This document shows positions 23,031 through 31,793 of a stretch of DNA of 36,188 nt, piece by piece. Where the stretch lies: contig JAETOQ010000025.1 of NCBI GenBank assembly GCA_021771635.1, positions 1-36,188 of the forward strand, read 5' to 3'. Made by a program: the position numbers and the translations under genes. The number at the start of each line of letters is the position of its first letter. The stretch's first letter is position 1. Below the pieces are notes generated by a model that had not been told where the DNA came from, ran no database searches, and worked only from the letters and a program-made list of their open reading frames with translations. The stretch comes from Oscillospiraceae bacterium. GTDB lineage: Bacteria > Bacillota > Clostridia > Oscillospirales > Oscillospiraceae.

Positions 23031-23213
23031 GTGAAGGACAAGGAACGAATCAAGGTTTTTGCCAGAATTGAGAACGGGCGGACAGTCTGTATCTGCAAGC
23101 GAGATAGGAAACGCTGCGGAAGGAGGGACTGTTCGCCCGAAGTCGTTGAGCGAGACCGGTTCGCTGAGTGGGAAGACACCTTCCACCGTGACCGGTACGG
23201 AAAAAGCAGGTAG
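23031..23213 (+). CDS. Small cysteine-containing basic protein
   Basis: This encodes 60 residues from a GTG with AGGAGG upstream. It contains VCICKRDRKRCGRRDC, four cysteines amid arginines, which suggests a small metal-binding, nucleic-acid-contacting protein. It lies between the head morphogenesis gene and the scaffold region. Function unknown. Confidence 0.55.
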   Translation: MKDKERIKVFARIENGRTVCICKRDRKRCGRRDCSPEVVERDRFAEWEDTFHRDRYGKSR

Positions 23214-23225
23214 GCGGTGAGCACT

Positions 23226-23294
23226 ATGGATAGACGTGCATTCGCAAGGAGCCGAGATGCCCCCGGACATCACACACCCGGCACCGATTTTTGA
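23226..23294 (+). CDS. Possible 22-residue peptide
   Basis: An ATG nine bases after a GGCGGTGAG stretch opens a short frame ending TTTTTGA. It could be a leader peptide or chance. Nothing else is seen in this 99-base gap. Confidence 0.2.
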   Translation: MDRRAFARSRDAPGHHTPGTDF

Positions 23295-23312
23295 GGAAAG
23301 GGAGGATGAACC

Positions 23313-23642
23313 GTGAAGAACGCCTATACGATCAGCAGCATTGCGAGACAGCTTGGCAAGGTGGCCGATAAGATCGACAGCCTTGCGATGGGTGTGCAGG
23401 ACACAGAGCAGGGCGCATCGGACGTGTCCGAAGTGTACCAAGGTCTTCTGCTCGACGAGGTCGAACACGCCCAGATTTTGACGCTGGAGCTCACGAGGCT
23501 GACCACCGAAAGCACTGGCGAGGACGGATCGAGCAACGCTGACGGTGACGGCAGCGTCTTCGGCCCCGGTGAGCTGACCGCCGAAAAGACCGGTGAGAAC
23601 GGTGACGGCGGCGACAATGGGCAGCCCGAGGAAGGCAAGTAA
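23313..23642 (+). CDS. Small acidic phage protein
   Basis: This encodes 109 residues from a GTG behind GGGAGG. Residues 1-70 are helical (YTISSIARQLGKVADKIDSL); the tail (70-109) is rich in Gly, Asp and Glu and likely disordered. It sits directly before the DUF2213 gene, so a role in head assembly is possible by position only. Confidence 0.6.
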   Translation: MKNAYTISSIARQLGKVADKIDSLAMGVQDTEQGASDVSEVYQGLLLDEVEHAQILTLELTRLTTESTGEDGSSNADGDGSVFGPGELTAEKTGENGDGGDNGQPEEGK

Positions 23643-23682
23643 CCCCGGAAGCCCGGAATACTCCGAGAAGGGGGGCGGGTCT

Positions 23683-25221
23683 ATGGAGAAGGCCCCGAAA
23701 CTAACCCGTGTGATTCGCCTGGACAGCCTGCCGCTTGGCCAGGCGTATTTCACACCCGAAGGCTACCTGAAGGACAGGCCCATCCTGACCAGTACAGGTA
23801 TCTTCGAGTATAAAAACCCTGATGGGTCCATCAGGAGGGAGCTGCGGCTCCCGGAGGAAGTCTTCAAAGCGGAGAGCCTCGCCTCATACAAGGGGAAACC
23901 CATCATCATCACGCACGATGCCGGTTTGGTGACGAAGGACAATGTCCATCAGCACCAGATCGGCACCATTTTGAGCGAGGGCTACCGCAGTAACAATGAC
24001 GTTCGTGCTGAGATCATCATTCACGACACCGACGAGATGAAGGAATGCGGCCTGAAGGAGCTTTCCCTCGGCTATGAGCTGTCCATTGAGGAAACGCCCG
24101 GTGTCTGGGAGGGTCAGGAGTACGACGTTATTCAGCGAGACATCCTCATCAACCACTTGGCCTTGGTCCGGGAAGCCAGAGCCGGTGAACAGGCACGGCT
24201 AAATCTTGATGGCCGTGACCCTACAACTCTCAAAGGAGGAAAAGCAACTATGGCAACCAGCAAGAAAACCCCGGCGCAGAAGAAGTACCCCGGCGCCATG
24301 AGTAGAGGCCGTCGCAATGACGGCGTCCTGTCTCCCGAAGAGCTCGCCAAGGCTATTGAGGAGTATAAGGCCCGTCGGGCCCAGCGCCTCGCCGCCAAGG
24401 CTGACGAGGGAGGCGCCTCTGCCGATCCCGCTCCTGCGGCCGAGCCGGCTGAGCCCGCTGCTAAGGACGGCGAGGATCCCGTCATTGCCCCTGCCGGCGA
24501 GGAGCCCAGCGCCGTTGAGGATCAGGTGGCTATGGTCAAGGACCGCCGCGACCGCCGCGACGAGGAGGGTGATCCCGCTACCCTTGAGGAGGCGAATGGC
24601 GTGATCGCCAATCAGGACAGCGATATGGACATCCTGTTCGACATCATCGACACCCTGCTTGCGCAGAAGGCGTTCGACGAGTGCGGCGGTGATCCTGCCA
24701 CGAAGGGCGACGGGGATGGCGTATGCCCCAAGTGCGGCCAGGATCCCTGCGTCTGCCCCAAGGGTGACGGCGAAGGCGAGGGCGATCCCACCGAGCCCAA
24801 GACTGACGGCGATGATGACCCCATCCCTTCTGCGACTCCGTCGGATGTTGTGCCCGGTGCGGTCATGAATGCTGACAGCGTGGACGCCATTGTGCGCCAG
24901 CGTGTCCAGATCGGTGTCGTCGGCTCCATGCTCAATCTGGACGGAATTGAGAGCATGAGCCTGCCTGCGGCCAAGATGGCCATTATCAAAGCGGTCCGGC
25001 CCGGTATCCGCCTGGACGGCAAGAGCTCGGCGTACATTGACGCTGCCTTCGACTGCGCCGTCGCCGATGTGAAGGCCCGGTCCAGAAAGGACACCGGCTA
25101 TCAGAAGCGGCAGATGTTCAATCGTGACTCCGCCCAGGACCCCGGCGATGGGATGTCCGCCAATGCCCGGCGGCAGGCCATGATTGAGCGTCGCCAGAAC
25201 AGAACGAAGGAGGATAAGTAA
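23683..25221 (+). CDS. DUF2213 protein, likely prohead protease/scaffold precursor
   Basis: This encodes 512 residues; the start at 23683 is preceded by AGAAGGGGGG. Residues 5-180 are a DUF2213 domain (VIRLDSLPLGQAYFTPEGYL, then LSLGYELSIEETPG and INHLALVREARAGEQARLN), a family encoded just before capsid genes and thought to be the prohead protease or its relative. Residues 190-430 are Ala/Pro/Glu/Asp-rich with a CPKCGQDPCVCPKG cysteine knot. Residues 430-512 are helical. This protease-then-scaffold layout matches lambda C/Nu3-type genes. A strong internal start (24250) would yield the scaffold alone. Confidence 0.82.
   Translation: MEKAPKLTRVIRLDSLPLGQAYFTPEGYLKDRPILTSTGIFEYKNPDGSIRRELRLPEEVFKAESLASYKGKPIIITHDAGLVTKDNVHQHQIGTILSEGYRSNNDVRAEIIIHDTDEMKECGLKELSLGYELSIEETPGVWEGQEYDVIQRDILINHLALVREARAGEQARLNLDGRDPTTLKGGKATMATSKKTPAQKKYPGAMSRGRRNDGVLSPEELAKAIEEYKARRAQRLAAKADEGGASADPAPAAEPAEPAAKDGEDPVIAPAGEEPSAVEDQVAMVKDRRDRRDEEGDPATLEEANGVIANQDSDMDILFDIIDTLLAQKAFDECGGDPATKGDGDGVCPKCGQDPCVCPKGDGEGEGDPTEPKTDGDDDPIPSATPSDVVPGAVMNADSVDAIVRQRVQIGVVGSMLNLDGIESMSLPAAKMAIIKAVRPGIRLDGKSSAYIDAAFDCAVADVKARSRKDTGYQKRQMFNRDSAQDPGDGMSANARRQAMIERRQNRTKEDK
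24250..25221 (+). CDS. Nested in-frame scaffold protein
   Basis: Inside the DUF2213 gene, AAAGGAGGA (24232-24240) lies nine bases before ATG 24250, which is in the same frame (codon 190). Initiation here would give 323 residues containing only the acidic, Ala/Pro-rich and helical parts, as expected for a scaffold that fills the prohead. Overlapping protease/scaffold pairs of this kind are established in lambda-like phages; here it is inferred from the internal ribosome binding site. Confidence 0.65.
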   Translation: MATSKKTPAQKKYPGAMSRGRRNDGVLSPEELAKAIEEYKARRAQRLAAKADEGGASADPAPAAEPAEPAAKDGEDPVIAPAGEEPSAVEDQVAMVKDRRDRRDEEGDPATLEEANGVIANQDSDMDILFDIIDTLLAQKAFDECGGDPATKGDGDGVCPKCGQDPCVCPKGDGEGEGDPTEPKTDGDDDPIPSATPSDVVPGAVMNADSVDAIVRQRVQIGVVGSMLNLDGIESMSLPAAKMAIIKAVRPGIRLDGKSSAYIDAAFDCAVADVKARSRKDTGYQKRQMFNRDSAQDPGDGMSANARRQAMIERRQNRTKEDK

Positions 25222-25222
25222 G

Positions 25223-25783
25223 ATGAGTGCTCAGACCAGATACGGCTACTCTACCCCGATTGGCGCCGCCGGCGGCATCGTCGACCTGGCGCCTCACTCC
25301 ATTGACACCTTCCTGAATGAGGAGGAGCCCGGTGTCATGCGGTTTGGTGTGGGCGTTGTGCAGGGCAGCAAGCCCGGTATCAACATCGCCCTGCCGGACG
25401 ACAAGGCCACCGCCGCCACGTTCGAGGGCATCACCACCAATAACCGCACCACCGAGTACGACCTGGAGGGCAAGCTGCACATCCGTAGCGGCGCCGCCGT
25501 CGGCGTTATGCGCTACGGCAAGATTTATGGCCGTGTCGCCGATGGTGTCGAGCCTGAATACGGCGACAGCGTCTACCTCATTATCGAGGGCGACGAGGCC
25601 GGCTGCTTTACCAATGAGGCACCCGCCAGCAAGCCCAGCGGTCAGTCCGAGGGCACTGAGCAGGGCGGCGGCACCACGGAAACTGCTCCCGCCGTCATTG
25701 CCGTCAAGGCCCGCTTTATCGGCGGCATCGACAAAAGCGCCAAGATCGCCGCGATTGAGCTGTTCAATCAGGCCCAGGCGTAA
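25223..25783 (+). CDS. Head cement/decoration protein
   Basis: This encodes 186 residues, starting one base after the scaffold stop and using the AAGGAGGA inside that gene. The sequence is beta-rich and low in cysteines (GVMRFGVGVVQGSKPGINIA, then YGKIYGRVADGVEPEYGDSV), typical of structural cement or head fibre proteins (DUF2190/Gp24-like group) encoded just before the capsid gene. A flexible Ser/Gly/Thr-rich segment (residues 130-155) interrupts the fold. It probably stabilises expanded heads. Confidence 0.75.
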   Translation: MSAQTRYGYSTPIGAAGGIVDLAPHSIDTFLNEEEPGVMRFGVGVVQGSKPGINIALPDDKATAATFEGITTNNRTTEYDLEGKLHIRSGAAVGVMRYGKIYGRVADGVEPEYGDSVYLIIEGDEAGCFTNEAPASKPSGQSEGTEQGGGTTETAPAVIAVKARFIGGIDKSAKIAAIELFNQAQA

Positions 25784-25803
25784 GAGAAGAGGAGGAATCG
25801 AAA

Positions 25804-26847
25804 ATGGCTAAAACTAAGCACCTGCACTACGACAGTGCTGAGATGCTGACGCTGAAGCGGTCCAGCATCCCTGCTGCCATCATGGCATCCGAGGGCACTC
25901 GCTTTGATAGCGCCGAGGACGCCTCTGTGTTCTTCGCCAGGGAACTCGACCACGTCAAGGCCCAGTCCTACGATGTCGAGTACCCCGAGCTCACTGCCCT
26001 GCACCTGTTCCCCCAGACCTCAGAGGCCGACCCCGGTGCGGAGACCATCACCTACTACACCTACGACAAGACCGGCCTGGCGAAGATCATTGACAACTAC
26101 TCCACCGACCTGCCCCGTGCCGATGTGACCGGCAAGCCCAGCTTCGCCAAGATCAAGTCCATTGGCGACAGCTATGGCTACTCCGCCCAGGAGATGCGGG
26201 CCTCCAGGCTGGCAGGAAAGTCCCTGGACGCCAGGAAGGGCGAGTCCGCCCGCTACCAGATCGACGCCCTGACCAACAAGATTGCCTGGTGTGGCGATGA
26301 GGAAAGCGGCCTGATGGGCGTCCTGTCTGAGGGCCAGAACATCCCCATGTACGCTATCACCGCTGGCAAGGATTCCAACAAAACCTCTTGGCTGGAGAAG
26401 ACTGCCGATGAGATCCTCGCCGATGTGAACGGCATGGCCCGGCAGGTTGCCAAGATCACCAAGAACGTCGAGCGCCCCGATACGCTCTGCGTCCCGGCCG
26501 ATGTCTTTATGGACATCAGCACCCGGCGCATCCCCGACACCAGCACCACCGTGCTTGCGTTCATTCAGGAGCACGCTCCCTACATCAAGGAGGTCGTGTC
26601 CACCGCCGAGCTGGACGCCGATTCTATCGAGACCAACCCCTACGCCAAGGAGGGGACGGGCGGCCAGGGTGTGGCCTTCCTGTTCAAGAACGACGTGCGG
26701 AAGCTGTCCCTGGAGAACCCCATGCCGTTCTATCAGTATCCCCTCCAGGTGGAGAAGCTGGAGACTGTCATCCCCTGCGAGGCCCGGACCGCTGGTGTGA
26801 TCGTCTACTACCCGCTGTCCGCCCTGATCGCCGTTGGCGTATCCTGA
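25804..26847 (+). CDS. Major capsid protein (DUF2184-like)
   Basis: This encodes 347 residues with a GAGGAGG site. It fits the DUF2184/encapsulin-like HK97-fold capsid family: LHLFPQTSEADPGAETITYYTYD, then GYSAQEMRASRLAGKSLDARK, and a C-terminal strand pattern VEKLETVIPCEARTAGVIVYYPLS. No long N-terminal delta domain is present, which agrees with a separate scaffold. A long hairpin just after the stop may protect the abundant message. Confidence 0.9.
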   Translation: MAKTKHLHYDSAEMLTLKRSSIPAAIMASEGTRFDSAEDASVFFARELDHVKAQSYDVEYPELTALHLFPQTSEADPGAETITYYTYDKTGLAKIIDNYSTDLPRADVTGKPSFAKIKSIGDSYGYSAQEMRASRLAGKSLDARKGESARYQIDALTNKIAWCGDEESGLMGVLSEGQNIPMYAITAGKDSNKTSWLEKTADEILADVNGMARQVAKITKNVERPDTLCVPADVFMDISTRRIPDTSTTVLAFIQEHAPYIKEVVSTAELDADSIETNPYAKEGTGGQGVAFLFKNDVRKLSLENPMPFYQYPLQVEKLETVIPCEARTAGVIVYYPLSALIAVGVS

Positions 26848-26855
26848 TCTTTTTT

Positions 26856-26888
26856 GCGGAGCGGTTGCCGGTTGGTCAACCGCTCCGC
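26856..26888 (+). other. Perfect 12-pair hairpin after the capsid gene
   Basis: GCGGAGCGGTTG (26856-26867) pairs perfectly with CAACCGCTCCGC (26877-26888) around a nine-base loop. The T run lies before, not after, the stem (26850-26855), and only ATCGTTTGGG follows. It is probably a message-stabilising or weak attenuating hairpin that lets the capsid be made in excess over the genes downstream. Confidence 0.6.
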
Positions 26889-26968
26889 ATCGTTTGGGCT
26901 AACATCACGACGTAAGGCGGTCGAGGCGCCACCCTGCGGCCGCCCACGAATAACATGGAGGTTGTCAC

Positions 26969-27442
26969 ATGAAACTCATCAATACTGGCACGAAGATTAT
27001 CAACATCGGCGACAAGATCCTGATGCCTGGAGAAACGATGCCCATAGACAAGGAGCTCGCATACACTCCCGCTATTCGGGCATTTGCCGAGAAGGGGCTG
27101 CTGTCTATTGATGACAGCGACGACAAGTTCCGCGAGGCTGTCGAGGCGGAGGCCAAACGGATTGCCTTCGAGGAGGAAGCCAAACGAATCGCCGCCGAGG
27201 AAGCCGCAAAGAAGGCCGCCGCCGAAGAGGCTGCAAGGAAGGCGGCAGAGGAGGCCGCTGCCAAGAAGGCTGCCGAGGAGAAGGCAAAGGCCGAGGCTGC
27301 GGCGAAGGCCAAGGCCGAGGCTGAGGCAAAAGCGAAGACCGAGGCGGAAGCCAAGGTCAAGGCTGAAGCTGCTCGAGTACATCCGGCTCATCGGCAAAGA
27401 GTTTGCTGCCGTCAAGGACGGCGAGCTCGAACTGTGGATTGA
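26969..27442 (+). CDS. Alanine/lysine/glutamate-rich coiled-coil protein
   Basis: This encodes up to 157 residues with an ATGGAGG site. Residues 1-50 form a small domain ([20 protein letters not shown]). Residues 55-135 are a TolA-like coiled coil built of [12 protein letters not shown] repeats. The last 25 residues look like the out-of-frame shadow of the next gene. The coding signal leaves this frame near 27360 and continues at +1 as the DUF4054 domain, which has no usable start of its own. The two may be one protein joined by frameshifting, or one base may be wrong here. Confidence 0.65.
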   Translation: MKLINTGTKIINIGDKILMPGETMPIDKELAYTPAIRAFAEKGLLSIDDSDDKFREAVEAEAKRIAFEEEAKRIAAEEAAKKAAAEEAARKAAEEAAAKKAAEEKAKAEAAAKAKAEAEAKAKTEAEAKVKAEAARVHPAHRQRVCCRQGRRARTVD

Positions 27443-27923
27443 AATGGTCCGCCCGATGGTGAGCAAGCGGCAGTTCGGCAAGCTCTACGATCAGGCGCTT
27501 GCCTATCTGGTGTGCCACAAGCTGAAGATGGCTGGCAATGGCGAAAACCCGCTGGGGGACCTGGGCGCTATCGGCACCGGTTTCGCTGTTGGAAGCGTGT
27601 CCGAAGGAGGCTCCAGCATCAGCTTCGGGGCAAACCAGAGTTCCAACCTCGCAACGGATGCCGAACTCGGCTTGACCGCTTACGGCGTCCAGTATCTCAG
27701 CATCAGGCGAATGGTAATCGTCCCCATCCATTGCAGTGGTGAGTCCCTGCCCGGAACACCGAGAAGGGCTGTAGAGCGCAGCTCCGTTCCCGTGGCGACG
27801 AAAGACCGGCTTGGCGGCGTGAAGGTGCGCAAAGGGTCCGGCCTGAAGCTGGAGCCAGATGGGAGCCTTTCTATTGACAATGCGAACGCTGCCGAAGCGG
27901 GCGGTCTCACGGAGGAGACGTGA
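27363..27923 (+). CDS. DUF4054 head-tail connector protein, start unresolved
   Basis: The coding region gives about 186 residues. [47 protein letters not shown] and [14 protein letters not shown] match the DUF4054 adaptor family that sits on the portal after packaging. No ATG, GTG or TTG lies near the domain start; only CTG 27363 or 27369 is available, so fusion to the upstream coiled coil by a +1 shift must be considered. The C-terminal 40 residues add a separate module, [18 protein letters not shown], that recurs in the neck protein at 28382. Confidence 0.78.
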   Translation: MKLLEYIRLIGKEFAAVKDGELELWIEMVRPMVSKRQFGKLYDQALAYLVCHKLKMAGNGENPLGDLGAIGTGFAVGSVSEGGSSISFGANQSSNLATDAELGLTAYGVQYLSIRRMVIVPIHCSGESLPGTPRRAVERSSVPVATKDRLGGVKVRKGSGLKLEPDGSLSIDNANAAEAGGLTEET

Positions 27924-28378
27924 TGGGCTTTGGATTCTCTGACCTGACACCGGAAGGAAGACGGTATTTTGAGGCGCTGAAGAAGCTCTCCGAGCTTGAA
28001 GTACAGGTCGGGTTCCAGGGCGATCAGACCGCTGAGGACGGCACATCCCTTGCAGAGATTGCCGCCTACAACGAACTTGGAACGTCCACAATCCCGGCCA
28101 GACCGTTCATGAAGCAGAGCTTCGAGAACCACGAGGACGAGTTAAGGGCCGCCTGTGAGCGTGTTAATGCCGCCCTTGCATCCGGCAAATCTGTGGAGCA
28201 GGCCCTCGACGCTCTCGGCGTTGCCATCAAGGGGCTTGTCCAGACAGAGATTGTCGATGGGGGCTTCACCGAGAATGCCCCATCCACCATCAGGAAGAAA
28301 GGGTCAGATAAACCCCTGATCGACACAGGAACGATGCGCCAGTCGGTCAACTACGTCGTCAAGAGGAGAGGTGGGTAA
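27923..28378 (+). CDS. HK97 gp10-like tail completion / virion morphogenesis protein
   Basis: This encodes about 151 residues from ATG 27923 (GTG 27920 also possible) after GGAGGAG, overlapping the previous stop. The motifs VQVGFQGDQT, LAEIAAYNELGTSTIPARPF and PLIDTGTMRQSVNYVV are diagnostic of HK97 gp10-like/Mu virion morphogenesis proteins, which finish the head-tail junction. A central helix covers residues 65-100. It is followed after three bases by the next neck gene. Confidence 0.86.
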   Translation: MGFGFSDLTPEGRRYFEALKKLSELEVQVGFQGDQTAEDGTSLAEIAAYNELGTSTIPARPFMKQSFENHEDELRAACERVNAALASGKSVEQALDALGVAIKGLVQTEIVDGGFTENAPSTIRKKGSDKPLIDTGTMRQSVNYVVKRRGG

Positions 28379-28381
28379 GCC

Positions 28382-28963
28382 GTGAATATCACGATCTTCA
28401 ACAAGAAGTATTGGGTCCGCCGCTTCGGCAAGCCCAAGAATGTGCGCGGCTATATCACCTCTGGGCGTGAGGATTTTGTTGCGAGCCTGCACGTCCACCC
28501 GATGGGCTCCGACGCCATGCAGGCTCTGCCCGAAGGCGAGCGGAAAATGAAGCACCTTGAAGGGCACGGAACCGCCGTCCTCATCCCAGCCAATCAGGAA
28601 ACCGGGGTGAAAGGGGACCTGCTGTTTTATCATGGCGAATGGTACGAATGCACAGCGGCTCAGGAATGGGATCATACAGTGCTGTCGCACATCAACTACC
28701 AGTTTTGCCTCGTGCCCACGAATAGCCCGAGGTCTGCCGACATCAAGGACCCGCCCACAGCCGTCCCAGACGCACCGAGTGAAACCGAGCAGCCGGAGGA
28801 ACCGGACGAGGAAATTCCGGTTGCGACCGACAAGAGTGTCGGCGGCGTTATGGTAAAGGACGGCTCCGGCCTCAAGATCGACGAGGAGGGCTACCTCTCA
28901 ATCGACGAGGCATCCAAGGAGTCCGTGCGGAGCCTGATGGGTGATGGGGGTGATAGCCCGTGA
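28382..28963 (+). CDS. Neck/head-closure protein with a C-terminal GGVxVKDG module
   Basis: This encodes 193 residues from a GTG. Residues 1-115 are a beta-barrel-like domain (VRGYITSGREDFVASLHVHP, GDLLFYHGEWYECTAAQEW) in the position and size of head-tail stopper proteins. A Pro/Glu-rich linker (120-145) leads to VATDKSVGGVMVKDGSGLKI plus DEEGYLSID, nearly the same module as at the end of the DUF4054 protein. The gene overlaps the next by four bases. Confidence 0.72.
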   Translation: MNITIFNKKYWVRRFGKPKNVRGYITSGREDFVASLHVHPMGSDAMQALPEGERKMKHLEGHGTAVLIPANQETGVKGDLLFYHGEWYECTAAQEWDHTVLSHINYQFCLVPTNSPRSADIKDPPTAVPDAPSETEQPEEPDEEIPVATDKSVGGVMVKDGSGLKIDEEGYLSIDEASKESVRSLMGDGGDSP

Positions 28964-29715
28964 GGGTTGGACAGGCGAAAGAGCTGTTTCGCTCTCTGAC
29001 CAAGGAGTATTTCGCTGAGGCGCAGGTCGTCTTTGCGAACCAGAGCAGGACGCCGATGCAGGCGATCCCGCTTGTGGTCATCACGCCAGGCAACGTGAAC
29101 AGGCCGACGCACCCGAACTACGAAGTTGTGGACGGTGTGCTGGTCGGGAATTATCTGTCCCGGTTCAGCCTGACGGTTGACCTGTTCTCAAATGGGGCGC
29201 CGGTCATTGACGAGGAGACCGACGAGACCGTGGCATACGAAGACAACGCAGAAGATGATTTGCTTGCCTTCGTTGATTTCCTCAATTCTGAGTACGCCCT
29301 CGCATGGAGCCACCGGAACGATGTCAGCATTTTGGTTGACGGAGATGTGCTGAGCCTCACAGGCGTGGTGAACGATACGACCTATCAGTATCGGGCCCGC
29401 CTGACGGCTCAGTTTTATTTTACCCAGAGGACGGTGGGCCATGCCGCGGTCCTGTCGGAGGACAGTGTCAAATATCCAACGGGCGAGAAGGACCCGGAAA
29501 CCGGAGAACCGGCCTACACCTCCGCTGCGCCGGAAGACACCGAGAGCCGAACGGGAGACTGGGACAGGATCAGCGGCAGGAAGCCGGAGGACAACGTGAT
29601 CGTAAAGCCCGAGTTCACGCCGACCGCCAGCGGCGGCGGCACTGAAGAGCTGGCAAGCCTCGAAACCGGCTACTTCACAGAAGCTGAAATTAAGGAGGAA
29701 AAAGCAGATGGGTAA
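28960..29715 (+). CDS. Neck/tail terminator protein
   Basis: This encodes 251 residues from a GTG overlapping the previous stop. Residues 1-155 ([42 protein letters not shown]) fit the phage neck/tail terminator group found directly upstream of sheath genes in myoviruses. Residues 165-251 are an extra hydrophilic region with Asp, Glu, Pro and Gly that ends in a helix. It overlaps the sheath gene by eight bases and contains its AAGGAGG. Confidence 0.72.
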   Translation: MRVGQAKELFRSLTKEYFAEAQVVFANQSRTPMQAIPLVVITPGNVNRPTHPNYEVVDGVLVGNYLSRFSLTVDLFSNGAPVIDEETDETVAYEDNAEDDLLAFVDFLNSEYALAWSHRNDVSILVDGDVLSLTGVVNDTTYQYRARLTAQFYFTQRTVGHAAVLSEDSVKYPTGEKDPETGEPAYTSAAPEDTESRTGDWDRISGRKPEDNVIVKPEFTPTASGGGTEELASLETGYFTEAEIKEEKADG

Positions 29716-31282
29716 GAACTACGATTTGATCGCAACTGTCGACATCGACATCGCAACTCCCATCGTAGACAATACGAGCTTTGATAATCTGCTGATTATG
29801 GGCCCGCCCCCGAAGGGTGGTCTGAAAACCCCCGCCTATGTGGGGGTCTACGGGAACCTAACGGAGGTAGAGGACGCCGGCTTTGTGTCCACCGGAGAAG
29901 GCGCAGATCCCGTCGGCGTTGCGGCCCGTGTCGCTTTTGCTCAGAGCCCCACGCCTACGCAGGTGTATATCGCCGTCCAGAAACTGTCCACAGAGGCGGT
30001 CGCTTCGGCGGCGGTCATCAAGAAAACCAACGCCGCCATCGAGCAGTACGTCGGCACGAAGGAGAACCTCACCGGGTGCGCCATCAAGTTCAGCGAGGCG
30101 TCCCGGAAGCTGAGTGTAACCCTGGAAGGCCCGGCATCCGGTGTAGAGAATACTGGTATGTCCGAAGTGCTTGGAGCTCTGGCCGAGCTTGGATGCACTG
30201 TTTCCGTTGCAGGAAAGAAAGTGGAAACTGTGTCTGACTTCAAAGAGACAGGTGCCTTCCAGGAACTTTCCGGCATGAGCGCAGATGATCCCGAAGTAAA
30301 GTTTTCTATCGACGTCGAAAAGGACGGAGCCGGCGAGGTCTCTTACGCTGTGGTGATTGAGTACCCGAGCTCTGGTGTTCCGGCGGTTGCCTCAGTTGTC
30401 GAGGCTCCCCCGCTCAATTCCCCGGAAAAGGAGCTGGAGTTGCCCGCTACCACGATTGCCAGGGCCCTTGGCATGGACGGCTGGTATGTGCTCTGCTCCG
30501 CCGGCATCGACTCGAAGTATTACGAGGAGATCGCCGCCTACATCGAGACCCAGGAGAAGATGTTCGCCTATACGGAGCTGGACTGCTTCCCGGCGCCTGG
30601 AGCCGACCGGGCGGAGGGCGAGGACCAGGTCATCCCCTCTGTCGGCACCGTGTATTTCCGCACCCTCGGCTGCTATGGCCGGGAGAAAACCAGCCAGGCG
30701 CTGGAGGATATTCCCGATGCCAACCTGTACGAGAACGTCGCTTTCGTTGCCAAGTGGCTCAATTACAGCTCCGGCAGCGAGACCTCCGCGTTCAAGTCGC
30801 TGTCTTCCATCTACCCGTCCGAGCTCACCGGCACTGAGATGAAGCTGCTGGCCGAGAAGAACCTGAACTACTTCATTACGGTGGGCAACAAGAACATCAC
30901 CATGAACGGCAAGACCGTGGGCGGCGAGTGGGCAGACGTTATCCGGTTCAGGGACTGGCTGAAAAACGATATGCAGCTCCGGGTGGTGAACCTGTTTGTC
31001 ACCCGCCCGAAGGTGCCCTATACCGACAGCGGCATCGCCCTGGTGCAGAACCAGATGATCGCCTCACTGAAAGCGGGCCAGGACGCCGGCGGCATCGCAG
31101 AGACCGAGTTCGATGCGGACGGGAACGAGATCCCCGGCTTCGTTACCTCTGTTCCGCTGTCTGCCAGCCTGAGTGCCTCTGAGAAGGCGTCTCGTCGGCT
31201 GACCAAGTGCAAGTTCAAGGCTCGCCTCGCCGGCGCCATCCATTTTGCCGAGCTCAAAGGCAGCCTGACCTATGAGCTGTAA
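29708..31282 (+). CDS. Contractile tail sheath protein (DUF3383)
   Basis: This encodes 524 residues with an AAGGAGGAAAAAG site. The start ([20 protein letters not shown]) and end ([20 protein letters not shown], then [10 protein letters not shown]) match DUF3383 sheath proteins, and the centre contains the [20 protein letters not shown] strand-helix region of the sheath core. It polymerises around the tail tube and contracts at infection, which defines a myovirus. Sequence composition agrees with its neighbours. Confidence 0.92.
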   Translation: MGKNYDLIATVDIDIATPIVDNTSFDNLLIMGPPPKGGLKTPAYVGVYGNLTEVEDAGFVSTGEGADPVGVAARVAFAQSPTPTQVYIAVQKLSTEAVASAAVIKKTNAAIEQYVGTKENLTGCAIKFSEASRKLSVTLEGPASGVENTGMSEVLGALAELGCTVSVAGKKVETVSDFKETGAFQELSGMSADDPEVKFSIDVEKDGAGEVSYAVVIEYPSSGVPAVASVVEAPPLNSPEKELELPATTIARALGMDGWYVLCSAGIDSKYYEEIAAYIETQEKMFAYTELDCFPAPGADRAEGEDQVIPSVGTVYFRTLGCYGREKTSQALEDIPDANLYENVAFVAKWLNYSSGSETSAFKSLSSIYPSELTGTEMKLLAEKNLNYFITVGNKNITMNGKTVGGEWADVIRFRDWLKNDMQLRVVNLFVTRPKVPYTDSGIALVQNQMIASLKAGQDAGGIAETEFDADGNEIPGFVTSVPLSASLSASEKASRRLTKCKFKARLAGAIHFAELKGSLTYEL

Positions 31283-31299
31283 GGAAGGAGGGCTAAGAG

Positions 31300-31716
31300 A
31301 TGGGAAAGATTAAGACCTACAGCCCGAAGGAAGTCACGATGGCCCTTGGGTCCCATATCGTTTCCGGCTATGCAGATGACAGCTTCCTCACGATTGACCC
31401 GAACGGCGACGGCATCACCAAAAGGGTCGGCTGTGACGGAGAGATTTGCAGAAGCATCAGCCCGGATGACACCTTTGTCATCAAGATCACGGTGTTGCAA
31501 ACCTCCGAAAGCAACAGCTTCCTTCAGAACAAGTTCAATCAGGACCAGAAAACCGGGGATGGTATGTTCCCGGTGCTCATCAAGGATCTGCGAGGCGGTA
31601 TGGTGTTCAGCTCTGACGCCGGGTGGGCCGTCAAGCCCACGTCCCGGCAGTACGGCAAAGAGTCCAATAACCGTGAGTGGGAAATCCACACCGGTTCTGG
31701 CATCCTGAACGAGTAA
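31300..31716 (+). CDS. Tail tube protein (DUF3277)
   Basis: This encodes 138 residues with AAGGAGGG upstream. YSPKEVTMALGSHIVSGYAD, VIKITVLQTSESNSFLQNKF and the C-terminal WAVKPTSRQYGKESNNREW region are typical of DUF3277 tube proteins, which form the inner tail tube. It follows the sheath by 17 bases, the usual order. A strong hairpin follows the stop. Confidence 0.93.
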   Translation: MGKIKTYSPKEVTMALGSHIVSGYADDSFLTIDPNGDGITKRVGCDGEICRSISPDDTFVIKITVLQTSESNSFLQNKFNQDQKTGDGMFPVLIKDLRGGMVFSSDAGWAVKPTSRQYGKESNNREWEIHTGSGILNE

Positions 31717-31727
31717 AACCTGCAATC

Positions 31728-31756
31728 GAGGGGCCGCCCGTGGTAGGCGGCCCCTC
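31728..31756 (+). other. Perfect 11-pair hairpin after the tube gene
   Basis: GAGGGGCCGCC (31728-31738) pairs with GGCGGCCCCTC (31746-31756) around a seven-base loop. No T tract follows, so transcription probably continues partly into the tail chaperone and tape measure genes. It may set the high ratio of tube and sheath to later products. Confidence 0.6.
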
Positions 31757-31793
31757 CTACATACTGCGTAATGAATACGAGGGGGTATTTCAC

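Noticed and set aside
26856-26888. Full terminator after the capsid gene
   Set aside because: The stem is perfect but no T tract follows it, and the next genes in the head operon need read-through.
26969-27360. TolA or other envelope protein
   Set aside because: The Ala/Lys/Glu repeats resemble TolA only in composition; there is no signal peptide or membrane segment, and the position is in the head-tail module.
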